Below, piece by piece: positions 34,373-45,052 of a stretch of DNA of 64,000 nt. The DNA lies in assembly GCF_004886325.1 (NCBI RefSeq), contig NZ_QXFN01000005.1:496001-560000 (forward strand), read 5' to 3'. Numbering within the stretch: the stretch's first letter is position 1; every line of letters begins with the position of its first letter. The position numbers and the translations under genes were made by a program. The DNA comes from Cellulomonas telluris (GTDB taxonomy: Bacteria; Actinomycetota; Actinomycetes; Actinomycetales; Cellulomonadaceae). The notes under the pieces are model-generated. The model saw nothing but the letters and a program-made list of their open reading frames with translations. It searched no databases and was not told the DNA's origin.

Positions 34373-36091
34373 TCAGCCCAGGACCGCCCCCTTCGACGCC
34401 GACTGCACGAGCTTCTGGTACTTGCCGAGGACGCCCCGCGTGTACCGCGGCGGGATCGGCCGCCAGCCCTGCCGCCGGGCCGCCAGCTCGCCCTCGTCCA
34501 CCAGCAGGTCGAGGGTCGCGTGCGCGACGTCGAGGCGGATGCGGTCGCCGTCGCGGACGAACGCGATCGGCCCGGCGTCGACGGCCTCCGGCGCGATGTG
34601 GCCGACGCACAGGCCCGTGGTGCCGCCGGAGAACCGGCCGTCGGTGATGAGCAGGACGTCCTTGCCCAGGCCGGCGCCCTTGATCGCCCCCGTGATCGCG
34701 AGCATCTCGCGCATGCCGGGGCCGCCCTTCGGCCCCTCGTAGCGGATGACGACGACGTCACCGGCCTGGATCGTCCCGTCCTCGAGCGCGTCGAGCGCCG
34801 CCCGCTCGCGCTCGAAGACGCGCGCCGTGCCCTCGAAGACGTCGGAGTCGAAGCCCGCCGACTTCACGACGGCCCCCTCGGGGGCGAGCGACCCCGACAG
34901 GATCGTGATGCCGCCCGTGCGGTGGATGGGGTCGTCGAGCGCCCGCAGGATCTTGCCGTCCGGGTCCGGCGGCGCGATGTCGGCGAGGTTCTCCGCGACC
35001 GTGCGGCCCGTGACGGTCAGGCAGTCGCCGTGCAGCAGGCCCGCGTCGAGCAGCGCCTTCATGACGACCGGGACGCCGCCGATGCGGTCCACGTCGTTCA
35101 TGACGTAGCGGCCGAACGGCTTGAGGTCCCCCAGGTGCGGCACGCGCGCCGCGACGCGGCTGAAGTCGTCGAGGGTGAGGTCGACCTCGGCCTCGTGCGC
35201 GATCGCCAGCAGGTGCAGCACCGCGTTCGTCGACCCGCCGAAGGCCATGACGACCGCGATCGCGTTCTCGAACGCCTCCTTCGTCATGATCTGCCGCGCG
35301 GTGATGCCGCGGCGCAGCAGCTCGACGACGGCCTCCCCCGACCGGCGCGCGAACTGGTCGCGGCGGCGGTCGGCGCTCGGCGGCGCGGCGGAGCCGGGCA
35401 GCGACATGCCCATCGCCTCCGCGACCGACGCCATCGTGTTCGCCGTGTACATGCCCCCGCAGGCGCCCTCGCCCGGGCAGATGGCGCGCTCGATGCGCTC
35501 GACGTCCTCGCGGCTCATGAGGCCGCGCGCGCACGCGCCGACGGCCTCGAACGCGTCGATGATCGTCACGTCCTTCTCGGTGCCGTCGGACAGCTTCACC
35601 CAGCCCGGCATGATCGACCCGGCGTAGAGGAAGACGCTCGCCAGGTCCAGGCGCGCGGCCGCCATGAGCATCCCGGGCAGGGACTTGTCGCAGCCGGCCA
35701 GCAGGACGGACCCGTCGAGCCGCTCGGCCATCATCACGGTCTCGACCGAGTCGGCGATGAGGTCGCGGCTCACCAGCGAGTAGTGCATCCCCTCGTGGCC
35801 CATAGAGATGCCGTCGGACACCGAGATGGTGCCGAACTCCATCGGGAACCCGCCGCCGGCGTGCACGCCGTCCTTCACGGCCTTCGCGAGCCGGTCCAGC
35901 GAGAGGTTGCACGGCGTGATCTCGTTCCACGAGCTCGCCACGCCCACCTGCGGCTTCGCGAAGTCCTCGTCGCCCATGCCGACGGCGCGCAGCATGCCGC
36001 GCGCGGCGGTCGCCTCCAGGCCGTCCGTGACCTGCCGGGATCGGGGCTTGATGTCGACGCCGGGTGCCGTCCCGGGCTGGGTGGTCGTCAT
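34373..36091 (-). CDS. ilvD: Dihydroxy-acid dehydratase (shorter IlvD type)
   Basis: A 572-residue IlvD/Edd-family dehydratase. The Fe-S ligands are in [19 protein letters not shown] and [16 protein letters not shown]. It converts dihydroxy-isovalerate and dihydroxy-methylvalerate to the keto acids of valine and isoleucine synthesis. ATG at 36091 with a -10 box TACCCT 6 nt upstream, so probably leaderless. In related genomes an ilvD lies next to ilvB-ilvN-ilvC on the same strand; here about 32 kb separate them, filled with accessory genes. A second, only distantly similar IlvD is encoded at 38745-40607, and which one serves the main pathway is not certain. Confidence 0.95.
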   Translation of the reverse strand: MTTTQPGTAPGVDIKPRSRQVTDGLEATAARGMLRAVGMGDEDFAKPQVGVASSWNEITPCNLSLDRLAKAVKDGVHAGGGFPMEFGTISVSDGISMGHEGMHYSLVSRDLIADSVETVMMAERLDGSVLLAGCDKSLPGMLMAAARLDLASVFLYAGSIMPGWVKLSDGTEKDVTIIDAFEAVGACARGLMSREDVERIERAICPGEGACGGMYTANTMASVAEAMGMSLPGSAAPPSADRRRDQFARRSGEAVVELLRRGITARQIMTKEAFENAIAVVMAFGGSTNAVLHLLAIAHEAEVDLTLDDFSRVAARVPHLGDLKPFGRYVMNDVDRIGGVPVVMKALLDAGLLHGDCLTVTGRTVAENLADIAPPDPDGKILRALDDPIHRTGGITILSGSLAPEGAVVKSAGFDSDVFEGTARVFERERAALDALEDGTIQAGDVVVIRYEGPKGGPGMREMLAITGAIKGAGLGKDVLLITDGRFSGGTTGLCVGHIAPEAVDAGPIAFVRDGDRIRLDVAHATLDLLVDEGELAARRQGWRPIPPRYTRGVLGKYQKLVQSASKGAVLG

Positions 36092-36097
36092 GACCCG

Positions 36098-36103
36098 AGG
36101 GTA
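36098..36103 (-). promoter_or_regulatory. -10 box of ilvD (leaderless start)
   Basis: TACCCT on the minus strand, 6 nt before the ATG at 36091; no ribosome binding site fits between them. Confidence 0.55.
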
Positions 36104-36260
36104 GGCAGCGCCGGGCCGCTCGGCATCCGCCTGGCGCGCTGCGCCGACCGGGTCCTGCGTCCGCCGATCCCTACGAGGACGGGCCGACCTGCCGATGGTG
36201 TGTGAGGACTGGTGCCGGTCGCACGTCGCTGCGGGTGCCCCGAGCCCACCGGGAGGCCCT

Positions 36261-38699
36261 GTGACCGCGCACGCGCCGCCGTCGCGACGCGACCGGCTGC
36301 TCGCCGCCGTCACGTGGCCGCGGTTCCTCGTCGCAGGCCTCGCGCTCACGGGCGTCGTGCTCGTCCTGCCCGGCTGGCCCGGCGAGATCCTGTGGGACGC
36401 GGTGCCCGTGCTGTCGTGCGCCGCCATGGTCGTCGGGCTGCGCCGGCACCGCGGGCCCGCCGTGCGGGCGTGGTGGTGGCTGACGGCCGGCGTGACGTGG
36501 TGGGCGCTGAGCGACCTCGGGTGGACCACCTGGTACGTGCGCGTCGGCGGGGACGACGCGCAGATCCCGTGGTGGTACGACGTCGTCTACATGGTCGCCT
36601 ACCCGCTGCTGGCCGGCGGGCTCGCGCGGCTCCCCCGCAACTCGCTGCGGGACCGGCACGAGACGGCGACCATGGACGCGGTCGTCGTGGTCGCGGGGGC
36701 GGCGCTGCTCTACTGGTCGCTCGTGTTCCGCGGCGTCCTCCGGGAGGGCGTGCCGGTCGGCCCGGGCCAGGTCGTCGCCGTCCTGTCGCTCGCGATGAGC
36801 CTCGGCGTCGCCTTCATGGTGTCGCGGCTGTGGTTCCGGTACGGCAACGACAACGGCGCCTACCTGCTGCTCGGCTGGGGCGTCGCCGCGTCGATGGTGG
36901 GCGACGTCGTGTACACCGTGACGCTGACCGGCGACGGCGCCCCGGGCATCTCCCTGCTCGACACGTCGCTCGCGGAGAGCGTCGGCAGCGCCGGCTGGCT
37001 CGTGTGGTTCGTGCTGTTCGGCGCCGCCGCCCTGCACCCCGGCGTCGTCGCCGCGTCGCCCGACGCCACGCCGGACCACTCGTTCACGGTCGCCCGCGGC
37101 GTCATCTTCTTCCTCACCGCGTCCATCGGCCCCACCACGCTGCTGCTGTCCTCCCACGTCGGCGGCTCCGTGACCATGGCCTGGTCCGACCTCGCGGTGC
37201 CGCTGCTCACCGTCACGGCGCTCACCGCGTTCCTCGTCGCGCGGCTCGTCGTCGGCACGAGCACGGCGCAGCTGCGCGCCATCCAGCTCGACCGGCAGGC
37301 CGCCGAGCTCTCGCAGGCGCTGCGCGAGCAGGGCGAGCTGCAGCTGCGGCTGAGCCACCAGGCGCTGCACGACCCGCTGACCGGGCTGGGGAACCGCACC
37401 CGCTTCACCGACCGGCTCTCGGCGCCGCGTCGGCGGGGGGCGGACCGGCGCGCGGTCCTGATGCTCGACCTGGACGGGTTCAAGACCGTCAACGACGACC
37501 ACGGGCACCACGCGGGCGACGACCTGCTGGCGGGCGTCGCCCGGCGCCTGCGCCGGGTCGTGGGCGACGACGACACCCTCGCGCGGCTGGGCGGCGACGA
37601 GTTCGCCGTGGTGCTGGAGGAGGCCGACGAGGCGGACGCGCAGGACGTCGCGTGGCGCGTCGTGCACGCGCTCGCCGAGCCGTTCCTCGTCGACGGGCAC
37701 ATGGTGCGCGTGACGTCGAGCGTCGGCGTCCGCGTCGTCGACGCCTCCCTCGACCCGCGGGAGATCCTGCGCGACGCCGACCTCGCGCTGTACGCGGCGA
37801 AGGCGGCGGGCAAGAACCAGGTGTGCGTGTTCGAGCCCGGGATGCGCGTCGCGCACGACCGCCGGTCCACCATCGCCGAGGGGCTGCAGCACGCCGTCGC
37901 GCGCGGCGAGCTCGTCGTGCACTACCAGCCAGTCGTGTCGCTCGGCAGCGGGCGGGTGCAGTCCGTCGAGGCGCTGCTGCGGTGGCAGTCGCCGGCCGGG
38001 CTCGTCATGCCGGACGCCTTCATCCCCGTCGCGGAGGAGACCGGCCTGATCGTCCCGATCGGCGAGCACGTGCTGCGGCGCGCGTGCGCCGACGCGCGCC
38101 CCTGGTTCGAGGCGCACGGCGTGGCGGTGCACGTCAACGTCTCGGGCCGGCAGCTGCGCCGCCCCGAGATCGTCGACCAGGTGCTCGGTGCGCTGGCCGA
38201 CGCCGGCCTGCCCGGCCCGGCGCTCGTGCTCGAGATCACCGAGACCGAGCTGCTCACGGCCGAGGCCCCCGACGCCGGGCACGTGGTCACCCACCTGTCG
38301 CGGCTGCGCGAGCACGGCGTGCGCGTCGCGATCGACGACTTCGGCACCGGCTACTCGTCGCTGGCCCACCTGCAGCGCCTGCCGGTCGACCTCGTCAAGA
38401 TCGACGGCGCCTTCACCCGGTTCGCCGCCGAGCCCGGCGACGAGGGACGCCGTCGGCGCGCCCTCGCGAGCGCGATCGTGGACCTGTGCGCGAGCCTCGA
38501 CCTGCCGGCCGTCGCCGAGCAGATCGAGACCGCCGACGAGGCCGAGGCGCTGCGGGCGCTCGGCTGCCCGGAGGGCCAGGGCTACCTGTTCGGGCGCCCG
38601 TCGCCGCGCGAGGAGATCACCGCCCTGCTGGGCGGGCCCGACCGTCTGTCGACCGTGCCGCAGCCCCGCGCCCCGGGCAGGACGCCGCGCCGGGTCTAG
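36261..38699 (+). CDS. Membrane-bound GGDEF-EAL protein (cyclic-di-GMP synthesis and breakdown)
   Basis: An 812-residue protein. The N-terminal 330 residues form eight or nine hydrophobic helices of no recognised sensor family. After a short coiled-coil-like linker ([18 protein letters not shown]) come the GGDEF domain (motif LGGDEF, first Gly about 444; [16 protein letters not shown] earlier) and the EAL domain (SVEALLRW, about 570; later [10 protein letters not shown] and the AEQIET block). Both catalytic motifs are intact, so it could make and degrade c-di-GMP, the balance set by the membrane part. GTG at 36261 is used because GGGAGG lies 5 nt upstream; an ATG at 36195 gives 22 unconserved extra residues. 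Single gene with its own terminator. Confidence 0.95.
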   Translation: MTAHAPPSRRDRLLAAVTWPRFLVAGLALTGVVLVLPGWPGEILWDAVPVLSCAAMVVGLRRHRGPAVRAWWWLTAGVTWWALSDLGWTTWYVRVGGDDAQIPWWYDVVYMVAYPLLAGGLARLPRNSLRDRHETATMDAVVVVAGAALLYWSLVFRGVLREGVPVGPGQVVAVLSLAMSLGVAFMVSRLWFRYGNDNGAYLLLGWGVAASMVGDVVYTVTLTGDGAPGISLLDTSLAESVGSAGWLVWFVLFGAAALHPGVVAASPDATPDHSFTVARGVIFFLTASIGPTTLLLSSHVGGSVTMAWSDLAVPLLTVTALTAFLVARLVVGTSTAQLRAIQLDRQAAELSQALREQGELQLRLSHQALHDPLTGLGNRTRFTDRLSAPRRRGADRRAVLMLDLDGFKTVNDDHGHHAGDDLLAGVARRLRRVVGDDDTLARLGGDEFAVVLEEADEADAQDVAWRVVHALAEPFLVDGHMVRVTSSVGVRVVDASLDPREILRDADLALYAAKAAGKNQVCVFEPGMRVAHDRRSTIAEGLQHAVARGELVVHYQPVVSLGSGRVQSVEALLRWQSPAGLVMPDAFIPVAEETGLIVPIGEHVLRRACADARPWFEAHGVAVHVNVSGRQLRRPEIVDQVLGALADAGLPGPALVLEITETELLTAEAPDAGHVVTHLSRLREHGVRVAIDDFGTGYSSLAHLQRLPVDLVKIDGAFTRFAAEPGDEGRRRRALASAIVDLCASLDLPAVAEQIETADEAEALRALGCPEGQGYLFGRPSPREEITALLGGPDRLSTVPQPRAPGRTPRRV

Positions 38700-38707
38700 G
38701 CGCTCGC

Positions 38708-38737
38708 GACGCCCGGCCGGGGACCCGGCCGGGCGTC
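38708..38737. terminator. Bidirectional terminator hairpin
   Basis: Perfect 13-bp stem GACGCCCGGCCGG (38708-38720) / CCGGCCGGGCGTC (38725-38737) with a GGAC loop, between the convergent GGDEF-EAL and ilvD genes. Confidence 0.8.
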
Positions 38738-38744
38738 GTGCGTG

Positions 38745-40607
38745 TCAGGCGCGGCGGATGCGGCTCACGTCGCGCACGGCCCCGCGGTCGGCGGACGTCG
38801 CCATCGCGGCGTACGCCTGCAGCGCCGGCGAGACGTAGCGGTCGCGGTCCAGCGGCTGCCAGGGGTTCTCCGACGCCTCCATCTTGGCGCGCCGCTCGGC
38901 GAGGACCTCGTCGGGGACGTTCACGCGGATCAGGCGCGTCTCGACGTCGATCTCGATCTCGTCGCCGTCCTCGATGAGCCCGATCGTGCCGCCCGCGGCC
39001 GCCTCGGGGCTGACGTGCCCGACGGAGATGCCGCTCGACCCGCCGGAGAACCGGCCGTCCGTGATGAGCGCGCAGACCTTGCCCAGGCCCCGCCCCTTGA
39101 TGAAGGACGTCGGGTAGAGCATCTCCTGCATGCCGGGGCCGCCCGCGGGGCCCTCGTACCGCACGACGACGACGTGGCCGGGCTGGACCTCCTTGCGGAG
39201 GATCTTGTCGACGGCCTCGTCCTGCGACTCGCACACCAGCGCCCGGCCCACGAAGTGGAAGACGTCGGGGTCGATGCCGGCGGTCTTGATGATGGCGCCG
39301 TCCTCCGCGAGGTTGCCACGGAGCACCGCCAGGCCGCCCTCGACCGTGTAGGCGTGGGCGACGTCGCGGATGCAGCCGTTCGCGGCGTCGGTGTCGAGGG
39401 ACTCCCACACGTTCGACGTCGAGAACGCCTGCGTGGTGCGCACGCCGCCCGGGGCCGCGTGGAACAGCTGCACGGCGCGCTCGGTCGCCTTGCCGCCGCG
39501 CACGTCCCAGTCGTCCAGCCACGCCCGCAGGGTCGGGGTGTGCACGCTCGTGACGTCGTGGTCGAGCAGGCCGGCGCGGTCGAGCTCGCCCAGGAGCGCG
39601 GGGATGCCGCCCGCGCGGTGCACGTCCTCCATGTGGAAGTCCGGGTGGTTCGGCGCGACCTTCGACAGGCACGGCACCCGGCGGCTGATGGCGTCGATGT
39701 CCGCGAGCGTGAAGTCGACCTCGGCCTCCTGCGCCGCGGCCAGCACGTGCAGCACCGTGTTGGTCGAGCCGCCCATCGCCACGTCCAGCGCCATCGCGTT
39801 GGCGAACGCGGCCCTCGTGGCGATGCCGCGCGGCGCGGCCGTGTCGTCCTCGTCCTCGTAGTACCGGCGGGCCAGGTCGACGATCGTGCGGCCGGCCTCG
39901 AGGAACAGCTCGCGGCGGGCGCTGTGCGTCGCCAGCGTCGAGCCGTTGCCGGGCAGCGACAGGCCGAGCGCCTCGGTCAGGCAGTTCATCGAGTTCGCGG
40001 TGAACATGCCCGAGCACGACCCGCAGGTCGGGCACGCGTTCTCCTCGACCTTCGCGAGCGCCTCGTCGTCCACGGCGTCGTCGGCCGAGTAGTTGATCGC
40101 GTTGATGAGGTTCAGGGGGGTGCGGGCGACGCCGTTCGCGACGACCGCCTTGCCGGCCTCCATGGGGCCGCCCGACACGAAGACCACCGGGATGTTCAGC
40201 CGCAGCGCCGCGTTGAGCATGCCCGGCGTGATCTTGTCGCAGTTGGAGATGCAGACCAGGGCGTCCGCGCAGTGCGCGTTGACCATGTACTCCACCGAGT
40301 CCGCGATGAGGTCGCGGCTGGGCAGCGAGTAGAGCATCCCGCCGTGGCCCATCGCGATGCCGTCGTCGACGGCGATCGTGTTGAACTCCTTCGCGACGCC
40401 GCCGGCCTCCCGCACGGCCGACGCGACGAGGTCGCCCATGTCCTTGAGGTGCACGTGCCCCGGGACGAACTGCGTGTACGAGTTCGCGATGGCGACGATC
40501 GGCTTGCCGAAGTCCTCGCTCGTCATGCCCGTCGCGCGCCACAGCGCGCGGGCGCCGGCCATGTTGCGACCGTGGGTCGAGGTACGAGAGCGCAGGGGAC
40601 GGCTCAT
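38745..40607 (-). CDS. ilvD: Dihydroxy-acid dehydratase (longer, enterobacterial-type IlvD)
   Basis: A 620-residue protein close in length and motif pattern to E. coli IlvD (616 residues): [32 protein letters not shown] with the Fe-S cysteines, and a final GRFSGGSSG block. It also has the internal insert [23 protein letters not shown] that the other copy lacks. Same reaction as the first copy, or a related sugar-acid dehydration. ATG at 40607 follows GAAGGAG. A strong hairpin (40631-40662) sits just upstream in the leader. It is convergent with the GGDEF-EAL gene and downstream of a GH3 gene on the same strand. Confidence 0.93.
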   Translation of the reverse strand: MSRPLRSRTSTHGRNMAGARALWRATGMTSEDFGKPIVAIANSYTQFVPGHVHLKDMGDLVASAVREAGGVAKEFNTIAVDDGIAMGHGGMLYSLPSRDLIADSVEYMVNAHCADALVCISNCDKITPGMLNAALRLNIPVVFVSGGPMEAGKAVVANGVARTPLNLINAINYSADDAVDDEALAKVEENACPTCGSCSGMFTANSMNCLTEALGLSLPGNGSTLATHSARRELFLEAGRTIVDLARRYYEDEDDTAAPRGIATRAAFANAMALDVAMGGSTNTVLHVLAAAQEAEVDFTLADIDAISRRVPCLSKVAPNHPDFHMEDVHRAGGIPALLGELDRAGLLDHDVTSVHTPTLRAWLDDWDVRGGKATERAVQLFHAAPGGVRTTQAFSTSNVWESLDTDAANGCIRDVAHAYTVEGGLAVLRGNLAEDGAIIKTAGIDPDVFHFVGRALVCESQDEAVDKILRKEVQPGHVVVVRYEGPAGGPGMQEMLYPTSFIKGRGLGKVCALITDGRFSGGSSGISVGHVSPEAAAGGTIGLIEDGDEIEIDVETRLIRVNVPDEVLAERRAKMEASENPWQPLDRDRYVSPALQAYAAMATSADRGAVRDVSRIRRA

Positions 40608-40630
40608 CGCGGCACTGCTCCTTCAAGGCG

Positions 40631-40662
40631 GACGGGGCCCCACCTGCCGGTGGGGCCCCGTC
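40631..40662. terminator. Strong hairpin between GH3 and ilvD
   Basis: Perfect 13-bp stem GACGGGGCCCCAC (40631-40643) / GTGGGGCCCCGTC (40650-40662), 6-nt loop, no T-run. It lies 24-55 nt upstream of the ilvD ATG and 58 nt after the GH3 stop, so it may end GH3 transcripts or lie in the ilvD leader. Confidence 0.6.
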
Positions 40663-40719
40663 ACACTACGTCGGGATCGACCGAGGTCGGACGTGCGTCC
40701 GCCTCGTGGTCCGCGCGCC

Positions 40720-43002
40720 TCAGCGCACGGTCGTCGTCGTCCAGCGGGCGTCGGCCGTCGTCACCTCGTGCACGCCGCCCGTGAGCGTCGTGCGCGCCGA
40801 GGTCTCCTTGTCCGCGCACGAGGCGCCCACCCAGAGCTCGAGCTCGCCGGGCTCCACGACGCGGCGCCCGGACCGGTCGGTGAACGCCACGCGCGTCGTG
40901 GGGACCACGAGCTCGACCTCGACCGACTCGCCGGCGTCGAGCTCGACCCGGCGGTAGCCCACGAGCTGGGCGACGGGACGGGTGACGCTGCCGACCACGT
41001 CGTGCGCGTACAGCTGCACGACGTCGGCGCCGGCGCGGTCACCGGTGTTCGTGACGCGCACGCGCGCCGTGATCGTCCCGCCGGTCGCCGCCTCCGCGTC
41101 GACCGTCAGGTCCGAGTGCGTGAACGACGTGTACGACAGGCCGAAGCCGAACGGCCGGACCGGCACCGTGCTGAGGTTCGTCACGTCGCCGTCGCCGCCG
41201 AGCGCCGGGTGCAGGTACGAGTACGGCTGAGCGCCGGACGAGCGCGGCAGGCTGACGGGCAGACGGCCCGACGGGTTGACCCGGCCCGAGAGGACGCCCG
41301 CGATCGCGCGGCCGCCCTCCTCCCCCGGGAAGAACGCCTGCACGACCGCGGCGCAGCACTCCAGCGCCCAGTCCACGACGTACGGACGGCCCGTGAGCAG
41401 CACGAGCACGACCGGCGTGCCCGTCGCGACCACGGCCTCGACCAGCTCGCGCTGCACGCCCGGCAGGTCGAGGTCGTCCCGGTCGCAGCCCTCGCCGACC
41501 GTGCCGCGGCCGAACAGGCCGGCGTGGTCGCCCATGACGAGCACCGCGACGTCGGCGGACGACGCGGCCGCGACGGCCTCGTCGAAGCCGGTCCTGTCCT
41601 CGTCGTCGACCGCGCAGCCGCGCACCGCGACGACCTCGGCGCCGGCGAGCTCGGCCGCGAGCGCCTCGCGCACCGTGGGGATCTCGAGGCCGACCTCCGC
41701 CTGGGGGTGCTGCGCGAGCACGTGGTTGAGGAACGAGTAGCAGCCGAACAGGGCTTCCGGACGGTCCGCGTTCGGTCCGACGACGGCGACGCGGCGCGGC
41801 TGCGCGAGCGGCAGCGTCCCGTCGTTGCTCAGCAGGACCAGCGACTCCTCGGCGAGGCGCGCCGCCACGCGGCGGTGCTCCGGGCTGTCGAGGTCGACGC
41901 CGCTCGGCGGCTCGTCGTCGAACGTCGCGTCGAGCAGGCCGAGCTCGGCCTTCTGGCGCAGCACCCGCAGGACCGCCCGGTCGACGAGGGCCTCGTCGAC
42001 CTTGCCCGAGCGCACGGCCTCGGCCAGCGGGTCGAGGTAGGCGTCGCCCGTGGGCAGCTCGATGTCGACGCCGGCCTTCAGGGCCAGGCCCGCCGCCTCG
42101 CCGAGGTCACCCGCGACGTGGTGCAGCAGCTGGAGGAAGGCGACGCCGAAGTAGTCGGCGACGACGGTCCCGTCGAAGCCCCAGCGGTCCCGCAGGATGC
42201 CCGTGATGATCTCGGGGTCGGCGGCCACCGGCACGCCGTCGATCTCGTTGTACGACGACATGACCGACCGGACCTCGCCGTCGAGCACCGCCATCTCGAA
42301 CGGCGGCAGCAGGACGTCCGCGATCTCCCGCGGGCCCGCGTGGACCGGGCCGAAGTTGCGGCCCGACTGGGACGCGGAGTAGCCGATGAAGTGCTTGAGC
42401 GTGGCGTGCACACCCGTGGACTGCAGACCGCGCACGTAGGACGTGCCCACCGTGCCGACGAGGTACGGGTCCTCCGCGATGCACTCGTCGACGCGGCCCC
42501 AGCGCGGGTCGCGGATCACGTCGAGCACCGGGGACAGTCCCTGGTGGATCCCCAGGTCCCGCATCGACGCGCCGATGAGGGCGGCCATCTCCTCGACGAG
42601 CTCGGCGTCGAACGACGCGCCCCACGCCAGCGGCGTCGGGAACGTCGCGGCCTTCCACGCCGACAGCCCGGTGAGGCACTCCTCGTGCACGATCGCCGGG
42701 ATGCCGAGACGTGTGCCGGTGACGAGGCGGCGCTGCTGCGCCCAGAGGCGGCGGGCCTGGTCGTCGGCGTCCACCGGACGGGTGCCGTAGACGCGCGTGA
42801 GGTGGCCGAGGCCGTTCTTCGTGACCTCGTCGTACCCGCGGGGCGTCTCGAACTCGCCCTGCAGCGGCGCGACGGCCTCGCCGTCCTCCTTCTCCCAGAA
42901 GCCGACGATCTGGGCGAGCTTCTCCTCGAGCGTCATCTGCGCGAGGAGGTCCTCCGCTGTGCGGCTCGTGGCCGCCTGGGCGGACACCTGCAGATCCGTC
43001 AC
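40720..43002 (-). CDS. Glycoside hydrolase family 3 (beta-glucosidase or beta-xylosidase), ABC-linked
   Basis: A 760-residue GH3 enzyme. The barrel holds DPRWGRVDECIAEDPYLVG, TLKHFIGYSASQSGRNF and the nucleophile region GTVVADYFGV (Asp of VADYF). The C-terminal domains include SGRVNPSGRLPVSLPRS and the PFGFGLSYTSF hinge before the fibronectin-III-like domain. No signal peptide. It is divergent in sequence from the GH3 at 4933-7218. The GTG at 43002 has GAAGGAG upstream. It follows a sugar ABC importer on the same strand, after a 107-nt gap with a hairpin; together they import and cut a beta-linked oligosaccharide. VADYF rather than VSDW resembles xylosidase/glucosidase forms acting on xylo-oligomers, so substrate stays open. 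Confidence 0.92.
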   Translation of the reverse strand: MTDLQVSAQAATSRTAEDLLAQMTLEEKLAQIVGFWEKEDGEAVAPLQGEFETPRGYDEVTKNGLGHLTRVYGTRPVDADDQARRLWAQQRRLVTGTRLGIPAIVHEECLTGLSAWKAATFPTPLAWGASFDAELVEEMAALIGASMRDLGIHQGLSPVLDVIRDPRWGRVDECIAEDPYLVGTVGTSYVRGLQSTGVHATLKHFIGYSASQSGRNFGPVHAGPREIADVLLPPFEMAVLDGEVRSVMSSYNEIDGVPVAADPEIITGILRDRWGFDGTVVADYFGVAFLQLLHHVAGDLGEAAGLALKAGVDIELPTGDAYLDPLAEAVRSGKVDEALVDRAVLRVLRQKAELGLLDATFDDEPPSGVDLDSPEHRRVAARLAEESLVLLSNDGTLPLAQPRRVAVVGPNADRPEALFGCYSFLNHVLAQHPQAEVGLEIPTVREALAAELAGAEVVAVRGCAVDDEDRTGFDEAVAAASSADVAVLVMGDHAGLFGRGTVGEGCDRDDLDLPGVQRELVEAVVATGTPVVLVLLTGRPYVVDWALECCAAVVQAFFPGEEGGRAIAGVLSGRVNPSGRLPVSLPRSSGAQPYSYLHPALGGDGDVTNLSTVPVRPFGFGLSYTSFTHSDLTVDAEAATGGTITARVRVTNTGDRAGADVVQLYAHDVVGSVTRPVAQLVGYRRVELDAGESVEVELVVPTTRVAFTDRSGRRVVEPGELELWVGASCADKETSARTTLTGGVHEVTTADARWTTTTVR

Positions 43003-43033
43003 GGATCCCACTCCTTCGATGGTGCGAAAGCAC

Positions 43034-43065
43034 GGCGGGCGCACGCTGTGACGCGTGCGCCCGCC
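43034..43065. repeat. Intercistronic hairpin between the permease and GH3 genes
   Basis: Perfect 13-bp stem GGCGGGCGCACGC (43034-43046) / GCGTGCGCCCGCC (43053-43065), 6-nt loop. It may stabilise the upstream mRNA end or partly terminate, lowering GH3 expression relative to the importer. Confidence 0.6.
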
Positions 43066-43109
43066 GGCGTTGGTTGGTGCGGCACCGCGTGGTGGCGGCG
43101 CGAGCGGGA

Positions 43110-43994
43110 CTAGCCCTTGACGGCGCCCTGGAGGCCGTTGACGATCCGCTTCTGCATCGTGAGGAAGAACACGAGCGCGGGGACCATCGCCAGCGACGTG
43201 AACGCGAGCACGCCCGCGGTGTCGGACGCGTACTGCGTGTTGAAGTCCGCGACACCCAGCGGCAGCGTCTTCATCGCCGGGTTGTTGAGGATCAGCAGCG
43301 GCAGCAGGTACGCGTTCCACGAGCCGACGAACGCCAGCACGCCGACCGTGACCATGCCCGGGCCGGACAGCGGCACGAGGATCCGCCAGAAGAAGCCGAT
43401 GCGCGAGGCGCCGTCGATCGACGCGGCCTCCTCCAGCTCCTGCGGCAGGGCCATGAGGAACGGGCGCAGGATCACGACCGTGATCGGCAGCGCGAACGCC
43501 GCCTGCGGCAGCGCCACGCCCCAGAAGGTGTTGACCAGGCCGAGCTCACGGATCTGCAGGAACAGCGGGATGATCGCCACGGTGGCGGGGAACAGCAGGC
43601 CGAGGACGAACACCATGTACAGGCCCTCGCGGCCCTGGAAGCGGTACCGGGCCAGCGGGTAGGCCGCCATGACCCCGAAGACCACGACGACGCCGGTGGT
43701 GATGAGCGCGATGATCGACGAGTTCAGCGCGTACCGCCAGAAGCTGTCCGACGTCAGCACGTTGATGTAGTTGTCGATCACCCAGGGGTTCGGCAGGCTC
43801 ACCGGCGTCGCGGCGAGCTGCGCGTTCGACCGGAACCCGCTGAGGAGGGCGTAGACGACGGGCGCGAGGGTCGCGAGGGCGACCACCACGGCGGCGACGT
43901 AGACGAGCGGCCCGACGCGGCGGCGTGCGGCCCGCACGCGGGCGGCGGCCGGCCGGGGTCGCGTGCCGCGGGGCGGGGCTGCGACGGTGGTCAT
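43110..43994 (-). CDS. Carbohydrate ABC transporter permease (MalG/CebG type)
   Basis: A 294-residue membrane protein with six hydrophobic helices and the importer EAA loop EEAASIDGASRIGFFWRILVP, which contacts the ATPase. The Arg/Pro-rich N-terminal tail is cytoplasmic. It pairs with the upstream MalF-like permease (ATGA overlap at 43991-43994) and the binding protein to form a type I sugar importer. No ATPase is encoded here; such CUT1 systems often share a MsiK-type ATPase encoded elsewhere. Confidence 0.93.
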   Translation of the reverse strand: MTTVAAPPRGTRPRPAAARVRAARRRVGPLVYVAAVVVALATLAPVVYALLSGFRSNAQLAATPVSLPNPWVIDNYINVLTSDSFWRYALNSSIIALITTGVVVVFGVMAAYPLARYRFQGREGLYMVFVLGLLFPATVAIIPLFLQIRELGLVNTFWGVALPQAAFALPITVVILRPFLMALPQELEEAASIDGASRIGFFWRILVPLSGPGMVTVGVLAFVGSWNAYLLPLLILNNPAMKTLPLGVADFNTQYASDTAGVLAFTSLAMVPALVFFLTMQKRIVNGLQGAVKG

Positions 43995-45052
43995 CGGGAC
44001 ACCTTCCTGCGCCGGACGATCTTGGTGTCGGATGCGTCACCGCGCTGGACGAACGTCTGGTAGAGGATCGCGAGGATGAACGAGATGGCGAACAGGATCA
44101 CCGCGACCGCCGAGGCGTAGCCGTACTGGCTGCGCTCGGTGCCCTGGTTGATCAGGTACGTCGCCATCGTCACCGTCGCGTTGGCCGGGCCGCCCTTGGT
44201 GAGGATCCAGACCATGTCGAACAGCTGCAGCGAGCCGATCATCGACAGGAAGATCCACGTGCGGATGGTCGGGCCGAGCAGCGGGATCGTGATCTTGCGC
44301 TGCGTCTGCCACCACGAGGCGCCGTCGATCTGCGCGGCCTCGTTGAGCTCCTCCGGCACGCCCTGCAGGCCCGCCAGCAGCAGCACGATCGCGAGGCCGA
44401 CGTACTTCCACGTCAGCACGCCCATGACCGTCCAGAAGGCGAACTCGGGGTCACCGAGCCAGACCTGGGTCAGGAAGCCCAGGCCGATCGTGTCGAGGAA
44501 CGCGTCGAGCGGACCGTTCGGCTGCAGCAGCAGGAACCACACGACACCGGCGACGACCTCGGCGATGACGTAGGGCACGAAGACGATGACGCGCATCGCC
44601 GTGCGGCCGGCGAAGTTCCGGTTGAGCAGCAGCGCGATGCCCAGGCCGATCGGCAGCTGGATCGCGATGGACAGCACCACGATGAGGAGGTTGTTCGTGA
44701 CGGCCCTCTGGAAGATCGCGTCCCCGAGGGCGTTCGCGTAGTTCTGGAACCCGACGAAGTCGTCCATCGGGCCCAGGCCGTTCCACTTGAACAGCGAGTA
44801 ACGGCCGGCCTGCACGATCGGCACGACCACGAACACCGCGAACAGCACGAGCGCCGGGGTGACGAAGAAGGCGATCTCGAGCCGCTGGCGCCACTGACGG
44901 CGCGAACGGGGTCGGGCGTCCGGGTCGCGCGGACCGGCCGCCGCCGGCCAGGCGGATGCCTGGCCGGCGGCGGCGGTGCGTGCTCCCGCGGCTGCGCCCC
45001 TGGGTCCCGTCCCCTGCGTACGGGGGGTCAGGTCGCTGGCCACGTCGCTCAC
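43991..45052 (-). CDS. Carbohydrate ABC transporter permease (MalF/CebF type)
   Basis: A 353-residue protein: 55 residues of disordered cytoplasmic N terminus, then six hydrophobic helices. The EAA loop NEAAQIDGASWWQTQRKITIPLLGP is complete. Residues YSLFKWNGLGPMDDFVGFQNY after the first helix match sugar-importer MalF homologues. The GTG at 45052 overlaps the binding-protein stop by 4 nt and its own stop overlaps the next permease by 4 nt, showing one operon for binding protein, MalF and MalG. Confidence 0.93.
   Translation of the reverse strand: MSDVASDLTPRTQGTGPRGAAAGARTAAAGQASAWPAAAGPRDPDARPRSRRQWRQRLEIAFFVTPALVLFAVFVVVPIVQAGRYSLFKWNGLGPMDDFVGFQNYANALGDAIFQRAVTNNLLIVVLSIAIQLPIGLGIALLLNRNFAGRTAMRVIVFVPYVIAEVVAGVVWFLLLQPNGPLDAFLDTIGLGFLTQVWLGDPEFAFWTVMGVLTWKYVGLAIVLLLAGLQGVPEELNEAAQIDGASWWQTQRKITIPLLGPTIRTWIFLSMIGSLQLFDMVWILTKGGPANATVTMATYLINQGTERSQYGYASAVAVILFAISFILAILYQTFVQRGDASDTKIVRRRKVSR

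Noticed and set aside
36092..36260. Possible c-di-GMP riboswitch before the GGDEF-EAL gene
   Set aside because: No conserved core recognised; sequence is ordinary promoter space with a good ribosome binding site.
38700..38744. GC-rich inverted repeat as possible regulatory site
   Set aside because: Position between convergent genes makes a terminator far more likely.
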